Virus record (IMG/VR): IMGVR_UViG_3300032240_002321
Location: 1-30,250 of that record
Length of the DNA stretch: 30,250 nucleotides
Strand: one strand, 5' to 3'
Source of the DNA: a virus
Each line of letters opens with the position of its first letter. The stretch's first letter is position 1. Made by a program: the position numbers and the translations under genes. Below the pieces are notes generated by a model. It was given only the letters and a program-made list of their open reading frames with translations, searched no databases and had not been told where the DNA came from. Of the stretch, positions 1 through 5,924 are shown piece after piece.

Positions 1-247
1 CCAGCAGCGCCTCGGCAGCAGCGTCCACCACAGCGCGCGCGGCGTTCTGCGCGAGGCACAGGCGCTGCGCCTCGGCAGCCTGCTCCGGGTTGGCAGCTGC
101 CCAGCTGGCGTAGAAGCCCTTGAAGTCCTCAGGGTCGCCAGCAGCCGAGTACGCGGCGTCGAACAGCGCATCGCTGGCAGCGTGCTCGTCGGCGATGATG
201 TTGAGCTGGGCGAGGGCGGCGAGGTAGGTGGTCTGGGTGGCGTTCAT
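1..247 (-). CDS. Unknown protein, 3' end beyond window
   Basis: The reading frame starts at an ATG at 247-245 preceded by a clear GGAG ribosome site about five bases upstream, and stays open for 82 codons to the left edge, so the C-terminus is missing. The visible part begins MNATQTTYLAALAQLN and is alanine-rich and predicted helical, with no cysteines grouped for metal binding, no membrane segment and no motif that I recognise. It is the first gene behind the promoter module at 284-345. Function unknown. Confidence 0.75.
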   Translation of the reverse strand, partial: MNATQTTYLAALAQLNIIADEHAASDALFDAAYSAAGDPEDFKGFYASWAAANPEQAAEAQRLCLAQNAARAVVDAAAEALL

Positions 248-283
248 CGTGTGCTCCGTGCGGGTGGTGGGCGGTTGCCCTTG

Positions 284-345
284 CTGCTGACCCACACGTA
301 GTAACCGAGTGTCGGTTACGCGCAAGGACAAAAAGTAGACTTTTC
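284..345 (-). promoter_or_regulatory. Class I promoter-operator for the gene at 1-247
   Basis: Read on the minus strand: AT-rich upstream element (about 330-345), -35 TTGCGC at 325-320, 16 bp spacer, -10 TACTAC at 303-298, and GTCAGCAG at 291-284 starting six bases after the -10, at the expected +1. The spacer and -10 edge form an 8-bp perfect dyad, GTAACCGA-CAC-TCGGTTAC (319-301), the most symmetric operator of the family. Confidence 0.8.
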
Positions 346-351
346 TTCACC

Positions 352-384
352 TCAAAACGAGCCGCGACCAGCACGAGGCTGGCC
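352..384 (-). terminator. Weak candidate terminator after the gene at 420-740
   Basis: Minus-strand RNA can form GGCCAGC-CUCGU-GCUGGUC (384-366), a 7-bp stem with one G-U pair. The nearest U run (four U, 357-354) lies eight bases past the stem, so it is a poor intrinsic terminator. The remaining sequence between 346 and 419 shows nothing else. Confidence 0.3.
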
Positions 385-419
385 ACGGTGCGCGGGCTGG
401 CGTCCCCGCCTGCCCTGCC

Positions 420-740
420 TCACCCTTCGGTAGCAGCGTGCCGCACCCCGTAGCCGCGCAGGTACTCCAGCTGGGCGCGCTCCGCACGCTCGGCATCCAG
501 CAGCAGCCCTGCAAGGCGCAGGCGGTGCGCTGCCACGGTCGGGCGGTGCGCCCACAGCGCCTCCGCGCCGTCCTCCTCGGCGTCCACGGCTGCGTCGATG
601 GCCAGCAGCTCGGCCTGCACCGTGCGCAGGGCGCTGCGCAGCAGGCTGGCGCTGGTGGTGGCCTGCGCCCACCCTGCCACGTGGCGAGCGATGTCCGCGC
701 GTACCTCGGCGGCGGTGCGGGTGGTGGCGAGGGCGCGCAT
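420..740 (-). CDS. Small helical protein, unknown
   Basis: 106 residues from the ATG at 740-738, which overlaps the TGA of the upstream gene as TGATG; a GTG one codon earlier is a possible start. The protein is alanine/arginine/leucine-rich and almost certainly all-helical, with a run of heptad-like hydrophobics, and ends AATEG. No signal peptide, membrane span or catalytic motif is visible. Second gene of a two-gene operon behind the promoter at 930-995. I do not recognise the family. Confidence 0.7.
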   Translation of the reverse strand: MRALATTRTAAEVRADIARHVAGWAQATTSASLLRSALRTVQAELLAIDAAVDAEEDGAEALWAHRPTVAAHRLRLAGLLLDAERAERAQLEYLRGYGVRHAATEG

Positions 741-907
741 CACGCTACCTCGACCATGAACGTGGTGATGACGTTGATGAACGGGTTGCGTCCGGTGCCC
801 ACCAGCGTCTGCTGCGTCTTGAAGATGCGGCAGGTACGGCCCTCAGCGCGGCGCTCGTTGGCGAAGGTCTTGGCGTTGGAGAGCTTGCTGAATGCGTGCT
901 TGGTCAT
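740..907 (-). CDS. Small basic protein, unknown (55 aa)
   Basis: Starts at ATG 907-905 behind CGGAGCAC, a strong ribosome site, and ends in the TGA of a TGATG overlap with the next gene. The 55-residue product begins MTKHAFSKLSNAKTFANER and is rich in lysine and arginine in its first half, with a hydrophobic tail (NVITTFMVEVA). It lies directly behind a class I promoter. No homology recognised; the size and charge would suit a small regulator or nucleic-acid-binding protein, but that is a guess. Confidence 0.7.
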   Translation of the reverse strand: MTKHAFSKLSNAKTFANERRAEGRTCRIFKTQQTLVGTGRNPFINVITTFMVEVA

Positions 908-929
908 TTTGTGCTCCGAAGGTTGTTTG

Positions 930-995
930 CTGCTGACCCCTACATAGTAACCGGTCAGCAGTTACGCGCAAGGAACATTCGCCAACTTTTTTCAG
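930..995 (-). promoter_or_regulatory. Class I promoter-operator for 420-907
   Basis: Minus strand: A-rich element near 985-995, conserved AATGTTC next to it, -35 TTGCGC at 971-966, 16 bp spacer, -10 TACTAT at 949-944, GTCAGCAG at 937-930 from the predicted +1. The dyad is GTAACTGCTGACCGGTTAC (965-947). Almost identical to the copy at 1818-1880 and close to 14257-14318. Confidence 0.85.
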
Positions 996-996
996 T

Positions 997-1287
997 TTAT
1001 TCAGCAGGCCACTCGGCCAGCGTGGCGGTGTACCACTGCGCAGGCTTGCCACGGGTGCCGCCTTCGACCAGCACCAGCTCCGCACGCAGCAGGCGCGGGC
1101 TACCCGGCGCACGCGGCGCGGGGCGCTCGTAGATGGCAGCAGCGCGCCAGCCGGGTGCCCAGCCTGCTGCGTTCACCAGTAGCTGGCACTGCCCCACGCT
1201 GGCAGGCTGGCCAGCGTGCGGTCGGATGGTGCAGGCCATCGCCAGCGCACGCAGCTCAGCCACGGTCGGGCGCTGGGTGCACTGCAT
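997..1287 (-). CDS. Unknown protein (96 aa)
   Basis: ATG at 1287-1285 overlaps the upstream TGA (TGATG), giving 96 residues starting MQCTQRPTVAELRALA and ending TATLAEWPAE, with a TAA stop. The central part (QLLVNAAGWAPGWRAAAIYE) and RLLRAELVLVEGG look like alternating helix and strand, so it is likely a small alpha/beta fold. The frame stays open upstream, but the coupled ATG fits the local gene packing. Last gene of a three-gene operon. Function unknown. Confidence 0.65.
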   Translation of the reverse strand: MQCTQRPTVAELRALAMACTIRPHAGQPASVGQCQLLVNAAGWAPGWRAAAIYERPAPRAPGSPRLLRAELVLVEGGTRGKPAQWYTATLAEWPAE

Positions 1288-1598
1288 CACGGTGCCACCT
1301 CGCGCAGTGTGCGGCACGCACCGTCCACCCGCTCGCGCAGGGCTACGTCCTCGCTCCAGCGCAGCCCGTGCGCGCAGGCACGCACAGCCGCCTCCACCCA
1401 CGCCTGCACCGTGCAGTGGCTGACGCAGGCTCCCAGCCCGTACAGGCCAGTCTCGTCCTCCAGCTGCGCTGCCACGCTCCCCGCGATGTAGCAGTAGCCG
1501 TGCCCTCGCACGAACTCCAGCTCGTCGGTGGCGAAGCCGAGCGCGCGCAGGGCTGCGTTGACCTTGGCCACGGTGGCACGGCTGCCGAGGGTGCGCAT
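1287..1598 (-). CDS. Unknown protein, possible HTH N-terminus (103 aa)
   Basis: Start chosen at ATG 1598-1596, which overlaps the preceding stop as TGATG; an in-frame ATG at 1628 would lie inside the upstream gene. The 103-residue protein begins MRTLGSRATVAKVNAALRALGF; the stretch ATVAKVNAALRALGFATDELEFVRGHGYCYIAG resembles a short helix-turn-helix followed by a strand, as in small DNA-associated phage proteins, but this is weak. Three cysteines are scattered, not in CxxC pairs. Middle gene of the operon 997-1798. Confidence 0.6.
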   Translation of the reverse strand: MRTLGSRATVAKVNAALRALGFATDELEFVRGHGYCYIAGSVAAQLEDETGLYGLGACVSHCTVQAWVEAAVRACAHGLRWSEDVALRERVDGACRTLREVAP

Positions 1599-1798
1599 CA
1601 GCTGGCCCACGCGAAGTAGTCGCCGCACACGCCCAAGGCGTCGGCCAAGTCCTGCGCGTCACTGTAGCGGTCGGCGTCAACGCCATACGAGCGAATCAGC
1701 GCCTTGGCAGCGCGCAGGCGCTGCGGGCTGGTGTCGTCCGACTGCACTTCGATGGTCTTGATGGCGCGGAATAGTTTGGTCTTGTCGGTTGCGGTCAT
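1598..1798 (-). CDS. Unknown protein (66 aa)
   Basis: Starts at ATG 1798-1796 behind CTGGAGCACCCA (strong ribosome site) and ends in a TGATG overlap. The product, MTATDKTKLFRAIKTIEV at its N-terminus, is predicted helical and mildly charged, ending GDYFAWAS. It is the promoter-proximal gene of a three-gene operon behind the class I module at 1818-1880. No family recognised. Confidence 0.7.
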   Translation of the reverse strand: MTATDKTKLFRAIKTIEVQSDDTSPQRLRAAKALIRSYGVDADRYSDAQDLADALGVCGDYFAWAS

Positions 1799-1817
1799 TG
1801 GGTGCTCCAGTTTGGCG

Positions 1818-1880
1818 TTGCTGACCCCTACATAGTAACCGGTCAGCAGTTAGCCGCAAGGGCTGGAGCGAACATTTTTC
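1818..1880 (-). promoter_or_regulatory. Class I promoter-operator for 997-1798
   Basis: Minus strand: GAAAAATGTTCGC at about 1880-1868, -35 TTGCGG at 1859-1854, 16 bp spacer, -10 TACTAT at 1837-1832, GTCAGCAA at 1825-1818 at the predicted +1. Dyad CTAACTGCTGACCGGTTAC at 1853-1835. Only one arm base and one -35 base differ from the copy at 930-995. Confidence 0.85.
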
Positions 1881-1882
1881 TA

Positions 1883-1999
1883 TCAACCTGCCACGGCTGC
1901 GCACAGGCAGACCGCCAGCGCCACCGCGCCGAGCACTACCACCAGCGCGAGAAGCGGCCACACGCCACGCATGGCGCGCTGGAACGCCTCACCCGGCAT
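1883..1999 (-). CDS. Very small membrane protein (38 aa)
   Basis: A 38-codon frame from ATG 1999-1997 to TGA 1885-1883. After a short amphipathic start (MPGEAFQRAMRGVWP) it is one continuous hydrophobic segment, about residues 16-36, so it should be a single-span inner-membrane peptide with a positive N-terminal flank. It overlaps the end of the preceding gene by 11 bp and is the last of three coupled genes (2380 to 1883). Size and topology would fit a holin-like, superinfection-exclusion or regulatory membrane peptide; nothing in the sequence decides between these. Confidence 0.6.
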   Translation of the reverse strand: MPGEAFQRAMRGVWPLLALVVVLGAVALAVCLCAAVAG

Positions 2000-2192
2000 C
2001 GCCGCCTGCGTCCTGTGCCCTTCCTCCTGCCGCTGCGCAGGCACGCAGCATGGACAGCTGGTCTGGCGCGAGCAACCCTGCGAGGTCGTGCAGCGCCTCG
2101 GCTACGGTGGCCCACTCCAAGTCACCGTCCGTCACACTCCCATCGGGCATGACGGTGAACGTGTACCCGTCCAGCGTGCTGAAGCGGGTCAC
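1989..2192 (-). CDS. Unknown protein (67 aa)
   Basis: Starts at a GTG (2192-2190) overlapping the upstream TGA (GTGA). Begins MTRFSTLDGYTFTVMPDG and looks like a beta-hairpin (LDGYTFTVMPDGSVTDGDLEW) followed by a helical tail with repeated alanine. Small phage proteins with this hairpin pattern are common, but I cannot assign a family. It lies between two genes for membrane-spanning peptides in one operon. Confidence 0.65.
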   Translation of the reverse strand: MTRFSTLDGYTFTVMPDGSVTDGDLEWATVAEALHDLAGLLAPDQLSMLRACAAAGGRAQDAGGDAG

Positions 2193-2380
2193 GCTGCACC
2201 CAGCATCGTGGTCAGCAGGTAGGCAGGCACCCCGAATACCAGCGCGATGAACAGCTGCACCAAGTTGAGGCGCAGCACCAGCATCAGCAGGTCGCGCGTG
2301 GGAATGTCCACTCGTGTGAGCGCCACCTGCTGCGGTGGATGTGAGGGATCGAAGTAGTGGGGTTCGTGTTTTTCGTACAT
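2189..2380 (-). CDS. Small membrane protein with cytoplasmic-type head (63 aa)
   Basis: ATG 2380-2378 behind AGGAG. The first 30 residues are polar (MYEKHEPHYFDPSHPPQQVA), followed by a hydrophobic segment around residues 33-60 (LLMLVLRLNLVQLFIALVFG and on), long enough for one membrane span. First gene of the operon 1883-2380, driven by the class II promoter at 2398-2426. If the predicted +1 is right the leader is only about a dozen bases. Function unknown. Confidence 0.7.
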   Translation of the reverse strand: MYEKHEPHYFDPSHPPQQVALTRVDIPTRDLLMLVLRLNLVQLFIALVFGVPAYLLTTMLGAA

Positions 2381-2397
2381 CAGGGACTCCTGCGCAC

Positions 2398-2426
2398 GTT
2401 GTAGGGGCTGCACGGGTGCCGCGCAC
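2398..2426 (-). promoter_or_regulatory. Class II promoter for 1883-2380
   Basis: Minus strand -35 GTGCGC (2426-2421), exactly 17 bp, -10 TACAAC (2403-2398), then the ribosome site AGGAG almost at the expected +1. The same GTGCG-17-TACAAC arrangement recurs at 4977-5005 and 6779-6807. Confidence 0.6.
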
Positions 2427-2489
2427 TGCTGGGGCGCAGGTGGAGCAGGCACGCAGGCGTGATACCGTGCAGGCGCACCCCGAGGCTTC

Positions 2490-2945
2490 ATGAACCCCCA
2501 GCTCGCTGCCCTTCTCACCCTGTGGGCGCACGTTCGCGCCGCTCATCACGTCTACTGGACGCTCCACTGGCAGGCGCGTGGCCCCACCAGCTACGGTGAC
2601 CACCTGCTGTTCGAGCGGCTGTACGAAGCCCGCATCGAAGAGATTGACGGTCTGGCCGAGGTCATCGCGGGCGAGTACGGCAGCGACAAGCTCGACCCGG
2701 TGGCGTCGTGGGCTGCCGCGTCCGACATCATCGGTCAGCTGCTGGGTGGTGGCAGCCCTGTGGGCATCGCGCAGGCGGTGCTGGCTGCTGTGGAGGCGTG
2801 CAACGTCGCAGCCGCCTCTGGCCCCTACCCGGCGAGCACGCAGAACCTCGTGGCGGGCATCGGCACCAGCCACCTCACCGCGCTCTACCTGCTCCAGCAG
2901 CGGTTCGGCGGTGCACCTGCTGGCGCTGGCACGACCGCAGCGTAG
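2490..2945 (+). CDS. Dps/ferritin-like protein
   Basis: 151 residues, the usual length of a Dps-like four-helix protein. Residues 18-60 (AHHVYWTLHWQARGPTSYGD and on to EEIDGLAEVIAGEYG) match the Dps pattern: His26 in HW, Asp37-His38 in the next helix, and an acidic cluster Glu50/Glu51/Asp53 where the family has its D...E ferroxidase ligands. Such proteins oxidise and store iron and can bind or protect DNA. One of four genes on the plus strand, it starts at ATG 2490 with a modest CCGAGG site; no promoter is convincing in 2427-2489. It converges with the next gene with no gap: its TAG and that gene's TAG abut in TAGCTA. A related ferritin-like domain rather than true Dps is possible. Confidence 0.7.
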   Translation: MNPQLAALLTLWAHVRAAHHVYWTLHWQARGPTSYGDHLLFERLYEARIEEIDGLAEVIAGEYGSDKLDPVASWAAASDIIGQLLGGGSPVGIAQAVLAAVEACNVAAASGPYPASTQNLVAGIGTSHLTALYLLQQRFGGAPAGAGTTAA

Positions 2946-3161
2946 CTATCCCTCGTCTACGCTGTCCGCCGCCACCTGCTCCGCAAGCTCTGCCTCCTGC
3001 TGGTGCCTGCTGCGCTTGCAGACGCCGCACGTGACCAGCTCTGGCGTGTCGGCCACCGCGCCATCGTGCACCTCGCGCCCGCAGGCGGTGCGCCACGGTG
3101 ACCACGGGGATGGGCCTGTGGGGTACAGCGCGAGGTGCTGTGTGGGCTGCTTCGCTGTCAT
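2946..3161 (-). CDS. Small putative zinc-binding protein (71 aa)
   Basis: ATG 3161-3159 overlaps the dUTPase stop (ATGA). The layout is typical of small phage metal-binding proteins: HLALYPTG, then [12 protein letters not shown], then [11 protein letters not shown], giving one cysteine and a CxxC pair with histidines nearby. Likely a zinc-knuckle or zinc-ribbon fold; no enzymatic motif. The C-terminal third is acidic and helical. Last gene of the operon 2946-4958. Confidence 0.65.
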   Translation of the reverse strand: MTAKQPTQHLALYPTGPSPWSPWRTACGREVHDGAVADTPELVTCGVCKRSRHQQEAELAEQVAADSVDEG

Positions 3162-3598
3162 TGACCCGTGCTCCCCCAGCCGCCTGCACCGCGCGCGGTG
3201 GGCGCACGCGCTGTGCCGTCCACCCACACCGCGCGCAGCACAGGTGCCAGCACCAGCTGAGCGATGCGCTCGCCCCGGCGCAGGTACACAGGCTCGTCCC
3301 CAAGGTTCACCAGCAGCACGCCCACCTCGCCCCGGTAGTCGCTGTCGATGGTGCCGGGTGCGTTGAGCACCGTCACCCCACTGCGCAGCGCCAGCCCGCT
3401 GCGCGGGCGCACCTGCGCCTCCACATCGGGCGGCAGCTCCAGCATGATGCCTGTGGGCACCAGCCCGCGCTCTCCGGGGCCGAGCACCACCGCCTCGGCA
3501 GCGTGCAGGTCAGCGCCAGCTGCGCCCTCTGTGGCGTAGTTTGGCAACGGCAGACCAGCTGCGTTCGGCAGCTGCTGGATTCGGATGTGTGCGGTCAT
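3158..3598 (-). CDS. dut: dUTP diphosphatase (trimeric type)
   Basis: Hydrolyses dUTP to dUMP and pyrophosphate, keeping uracil out of DNA and supplying dUMP. All five signature motifs of the trimeric family are present in order in 146 residues: AAGADL (26-31), RPRSGLA (64-70), [13 protein letters not shown] (79-91, with the catalytic Asp85), RGERIAQL (108-115) and the C-terminal [10 protein letters not shown] (136-145, Trp in place of the usual Phe). Start taken at ATG 3598, twelve bases after a GGGGGAG site; a GTG three codons earlier, overlapping the upstream stop, is the alternative. Fifth overlapping gene of an operon that otherwise encodes small unknowns. Confidence 0.95.
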   Translation of the reverse strand: MTAHIRIQQLPNAAGLPLPNYATEGAAGADLHAAEAVVLGPGERGLVPTGIMLELPPDVEAQVRPRSGLALRSGVTVLNAPGTIDSDYRGEVGVLLVNLGDEPVYLRRGERIAQLVLAPVLRAVWVDGTARAPTARGAGGWGSTGQ

Positions 3599-3603
3599 GT
3601 AGG

Positions 3604-4002
3604 TCACTGCTCCCCCTGCGAATGTAGCGCCAGCAGCGCCTCTGCGGCAGCCTGTCCCGCGCAGGCACCACGCCACTCACCCAGCACAGGGTCAACGTGC
3701 GCACGCCAGCCGCTCCACGGGTTCCCGTGTGTGTGCCAGTTACTGTCGAACACCCACAGCTCCGCGAGCAGCAGGCCAGCCGTGCGCAGGTCGCGCAGGT
3801 TCGGCGTGCAGGTGGTGGTGCTGGCCCTCACGCGCGCCATGCCGTTGTCGGTACGCAGCTCCAGCTGTGCTCGCCCGCTTCGCTCCACGTGTCCCACCAC
3901 GCGCAGCAGGCTGCTGGCTCCCTCCAGCTGAACCGCCATGCCCACAGGCCACGTGAACCAGTGTGCAGCAGCCAGCCTGCGCGCTGTCTCGTCTACCGTC
4001 AT
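3604..4002 (-). CDS. Unknown protein (132 aa)
   Basis: ATG 4002-4000 overlaps the upstream TGA (ATGA). A mixed alpha/beta protein: N-terminal helix, then strands ([34 protein letters not shown]), a tryptophan- and histidine-rich stretch ([20 protein letters not shown]) and a helical C-terminus. The HTHGNPW segment is distinctive, but I know no family with it. It sits directly upstream of dUTPase in the same operon. Confidence 0.7.
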   Translation of the reverse strand: MTVDETARRLAAAHWFTWPVGMAVQLEGASSLLRVVGHVERSGRAQLELRTDNGMARVRASTTTCTPNLRDLRTAGLLLAELWVFDSNWHTHGNPWSGWRAHVDPVLGEWRGACAGQAAAEALLALHSQGEQ

Positions 4003-4286
4003 GCCTGCCTCCGGTTCTGCTTGATGCCGAGCAGGTCGTAGGCGGTTCGGTCAGTGCGTGCGCTGTCCACCAGCCCGCGCAGGTCGGCCACCGACACCTC
4101 CAGCGTCAGCACGCGCGGCGCTCCGCAGCCTGCGGCGCATTCTCTGCTGCGCACCGTCCACTCCGCACCCCACCACTGCGCCAGCGGCTCCAGCGCCCGA
4201 GCAGGCCACAGTCCCGCCCCTGTCGGCCTGCTCTCCACCACACGTGTGGCACTGCCGCACGCCTCGCAGGCGTTCGCCGCGCTCAC
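3999..4286 (-). CDS. Zinc-ribbon protein, NrdR-N-terminus-like
   Basis: 95 residues from a GTG start (4286-4284) overlapping the upstream stop. Four cysteines form two pairs: CEAC at 7-10 and CAAGC at 50-54. Around them, RVVESRPTG and WTVRSREC...VLTLEV mirror the zinc ribbon of NrdR, the ribonucleotide-reductase repressor (CPxC, VxDSR, RRRxC, RFTTxE). The ATP-cone of NrdR is absent, so this is only the ribbon-type module with a helical tail. A DNA-binding or protein-docking role is likely; regulation of nucleotide metabolism is a guess encouraged by dut in the same operon. Confidence 0.65.
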   Translation of the reverse strand: MSAANACEACGSATRVVESRPTGAGLWPARALEPLAQWWGAEWTVRSRECAAGCGAPRVLTLEVSVADLRGLVDSARTDRTAYDLLGIKQNRRQA

Positions 4287-4477
4287 TTGGCGACCGTGGC
4301 CGAGGCCCAACAGTCGCGGCGCTCCACAATCAGCCCACGCTCGGCCAGACGGCGCAGACTCTCCCGCGCCACGGCTTCGGTGATGCCTGCGTAGGCTGCC
4401 GCCTCTGCCGTGCTGCTCCACGGCTCCGCGCGCACACACCGGAGCAGGGTGCGCTGCCGTTCGCTCAGACCGGGCAC
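4283..4477 (-). CDS. Winged-helix DNA-binding protein (64 aa)
   Basis: Start taken at GTG 4477-4475, five bases after GGTGGAG and inside the end of the preceding gene. The 64 residues are one compact winged helix: LSERQRTLLRCVRAEP (helix 1), STAEAAAYAGIT then EAVARESLRRLAERGLI (helix-turn-helix), and a short wing VERRDCW. This is the MarR/IclR-like pattern used by small phage and plasmid regulators. No ligand or dimerisation domain is present. Its target is unknown; it may act on its own operon or on the dyads found at the promoters of this phage. Confidence 0.65.
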   Translation of the reverse strand: MPGLSERQRTLLRCVRAEPWSSTAEAAAYAGITEAVARESLRRLAERGLIVERRDCWASATVAK

Positions 4478-4800
4478 GTGCACTCCACCCGCTGCGCCAG
4501 CAGCTGCTGCACACCGTGCTGCACCGCCACCTCGGCGCTGCCCACCAGCACATCGAGGTGCTGGTGGCTGCCCTTGCGTGCGCGCTGGCGCTTGCCGAGG
4601 CGGTCGGCCACTTCGTACTGCTGCCACGTGCCGTCCGCGCCCAGCACCTCCACGCACGCGCCCAGCGGCCACGCCTTGCTCGTGGCCACAGTGGGCACGC
4701 CAGCGTCCGCAGGTGCCCCACTGGCCATCACCCCGCTGCACCCAGCACAGTCGGGCGCGTAGGCTGTCACGGTGGCAACGAACAGCAACCCCACGGGCAT
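4465..4800 (-). CDS. 3D-domain (double-psi beta-barrel) cell-wall protein
   Basis: 111 residues, ATG 4800 overlapping the upstream TGA. After a hydrophobic N-terminus (MPVGLLFVATVTAYAP) comes the pattern of the 3D (Asp-Asp-Asp) domain of MltA-like and resuscitation-type wall enzymes: VTAYAPD...CSG.MASG, VATSKAWPLGACVEV, YEVADRLG (Asp66) and HLDVLVGSAEVAVQHG (Asp83). The family cleaves or binds peptidoglycan outside the membrane. Here it follows a gene for a one-span membrane peptide, a layout that would suit lysis or entry. The N-terminal hydrophobic part is short and merges into the domain, so export is uncertain. Confidence 0.65.
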   Translation of the reverse strand: MPVGLLFVATVTAYAPDCAGCSGVMASGAPADAGVPTVATSKAWPLGACVEVLGADGTWQQYEVADRLGKRQRARKGSHQHLDVLVGSAEVAVQHGVQQLLAQRVECTCPV

Positions 4801-4958
4801 CACAGGTCACGCTCGGTGTAGCCGCTCAGGTCGAGCGACGAGGTGAGTGCGTAGCTACACGCGGCTCCGAACAGCGCCGCCAGCACCACCATCGCGCACG
4901 TCCGCACGTCCTCGCTGGCCACCGCTGCGCTCCACCACTGCCTCACCGTGCGCTCCAT
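4800..4958 (-). CDS. One-span membrane peptide (52 aa)
   Basis: ATG 4958-4956 behind GCAGGAG. The N-terminus is polar (MERTVRQWWSAAVASEDVR), residues 22-40 are hydrophobic (AMVVLAALFGAACSYALTS) and the C-terminus is charged (DLSGYTERDL). First gene of a seven-gene operon and directly upstream of the 3D-domain protein, so a holin-like or export-helper role is possible but unproven. The predicted +1 of the class II promoter lies about 13 bases before the start codon. Confidence 0.65.
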   Translation of the reverse strand: MERTVRQWWSAAVASEDVRTCAMVVLAALFGAACSYALTSSLDLSGYTERDL

Positions 4959-4976
4959 GCCTGCTCCTGCTGCGAC

Positions 4977-5005
4977 GTTGTAGGGCGGCGCAAGTGAGCG
5001 CGCAC
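4977..5005 (-). promoter_or_regulatory. Class II promoter for 2946-4958
   Basis: Minus strand -35 GTGCGC (5005-5000), 17 bp spacer, -10 TACAAC (4982-4977), followed at once by GTCGCAGCAGGAG leading into the gene. Matches the copy at 2398-2426 in both hexamers and in spacing. Confidence 0.6.
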
Positions 5006-5031
5006 GGGGTATGCTGCGCGCGAGGTGCAAA

Positions 5032-5343
5032 ATGGCGACACACAGCTACAACGACCGTGTGCTGCGCGCAGCCGAGGGCATCCCGGTGAACGCGGGCGCG
5101 ATGGTCACCAAGTGTGGCGACGGTGCAGCCACGGTAGTGGTGCCAACGGGCGCGTCTGTTCACCTCATCTGAGTGGACGCCAACGGTGGCAATAGCACGC
5201 TCACGTTTTCAGACGGGCAGGTGCTGACCATCAAGAACGGAAGCACGTTGTCCCTTGATTTTCACGGTTTCGCTGGTGGTGGGAACTACGCCATCGGCGG
5301 CACGAGCGGCCACTGGCTCATCAGCTACATGCTGGCCCCGTAG
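5032..5343 (+). CDS. Small protein gene interrupted by one in-frame TGA
   Basis: ATG 5032 lies behind a good site (CGAGGTGC, then AAA). The frame runs 46 codons (MATHSYNDRVLRAAEG to TGASVHLI), meets TGA at 5170-5172, and continues in the same frame for 56 more codons (GTG GAC GCC..., VDANGGNSTLTFSDG to HWLISYMLAP) to TAG at 5341-5343. Both halves look like genuine glycine-rich beta-structured protein, resembling small virion decoration or fibre-tip proteins. A Trp codon TGG differs from TGA by one base, so the options are programmed readthrough, restart at the adjoining GTG 5173, a nonsense mutation, or a base error. TGA is an ordinary stop elsewhere in the window. Function uncertain. Confidence 0.55.
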
Positions 5344-5674
5344 GCATCGCGCACCCCGCGCGCTCGCAGTAGCGTCGCAGGCGCATGTAGAGCAGCCGCA
5401 CACTGGCCTGCGTGTCTGGCAGCCCGTGCTGCGCCACCAGCACGCGCCACGGCACGCCTGCGCTGCGCTGCGCGTACAGCCAGCTCGGGCGCTGCTGCAC
5501 GTTGCGCTGCACCACCCGCGCCTGCGCAGCGTGGCAGCCCACCCTGCGCCACCGCTTGCCGAGGTTGTTCACGCTCATGCCCACCTCGGAAGCGAGCGCG
5601 GCTGTTGACTCCCCAGCGAGGTGGCGCGCGTAGAGCGCGCGCAGCTGGCGCACGTTCAGCGGCAGCGTGGCCAC
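5321..5674 (-). CDS. Protein with two helix-turn-helix units
   Basis: Start chosen at GTG 5674, one base after the upstream TGA; in-frame TTG codons at 5686 and 5698 inside the upstream gene are alternatives. 117 residues. The first half (LNVRQLRALYARHLAGES, then STAALASEVGMSVNNLGKRW) is a resolvase/sigma-like helix-turn-helix. The second (WLYAQRSAGVPWRVLVAQHG then SVRLLYMRLRRYCERAG) repeats the pattern with a degenerate turn. It is very arginine-rich, so DNA binding is likely. It ends 23 bp inside the end of the convergent plus-strand gene. Last gene of the operon 5321-6740. Confidence 0.6.
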   Translation of the reverse strand: MATLPLNVRQLRALYARHLAGESTAALASEVGMSVNNLGKRWRRVGCHAAQARVVQRNVQQRPSWLYAQRSAGVPWRVLVAQHGLPDTQASVRLLYMRLRRYCERAGCAMPTGPACS

Positions 5675-5675
5675 T

Positions 5676-5924
5676 TCACTCGTCAACCGCCGAGCCAATG
5701 CCCAGCTTGCTCACGGCAGCGCCGACATCGAGCGTGGCGAGCCTGCCCACGCTGCACAGCTCTGCCACAGGCATCACCACCACGCCCTCGCCCAGCACCT
5801 CGCGCATGGCGCACAGCAGGTGCACAGGCTTGTCGCCATCGCGGCACTCCAGCACCAGCACCTGCCCATCGGTGAACGCCCTGCCGAGTTCGGCCACCAG
5901 CTTGGTGGCGAACGCCTGCGTCAC
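5676..5924 (-). CDS. Unknown protein (82 aa)
   Basis: GTG start (5924-5922) overlaps the upstream stop (GTGA). Begins MTQAFATKLVAELGRAFTDG; the middle (VLVLECRDGDKPVHLLCAMR then GEGVVVMPVAEL) alternates strands and helices, suggesting a small alpha/beta domain. No recognisable active site. Third gene of a four-gene operon. Confidence 0.65.
   Translation of the reverse strand: MTQAFATKLVAELGRAFTDGQVLVLECRDGDKPVHLLCAMREVLGEGVVVMPVAELCSVGRLATLDVGAAVSKLGIGSAVDE

Noticed and set aside
3999-4286. Full NrdR repressor
   Set aside because: Only the zinc-ribbon-like part is present; no ATP-cone domain follows.
5032-5343. An alternative genetic code (UGA read as Trp or Gly) for the whole phage
   Set aside because: TGA ends many genes here at positions fixed by family ends or by tight overlaps, for example dUTPase, the methyltransferase and the plus-strand primase.
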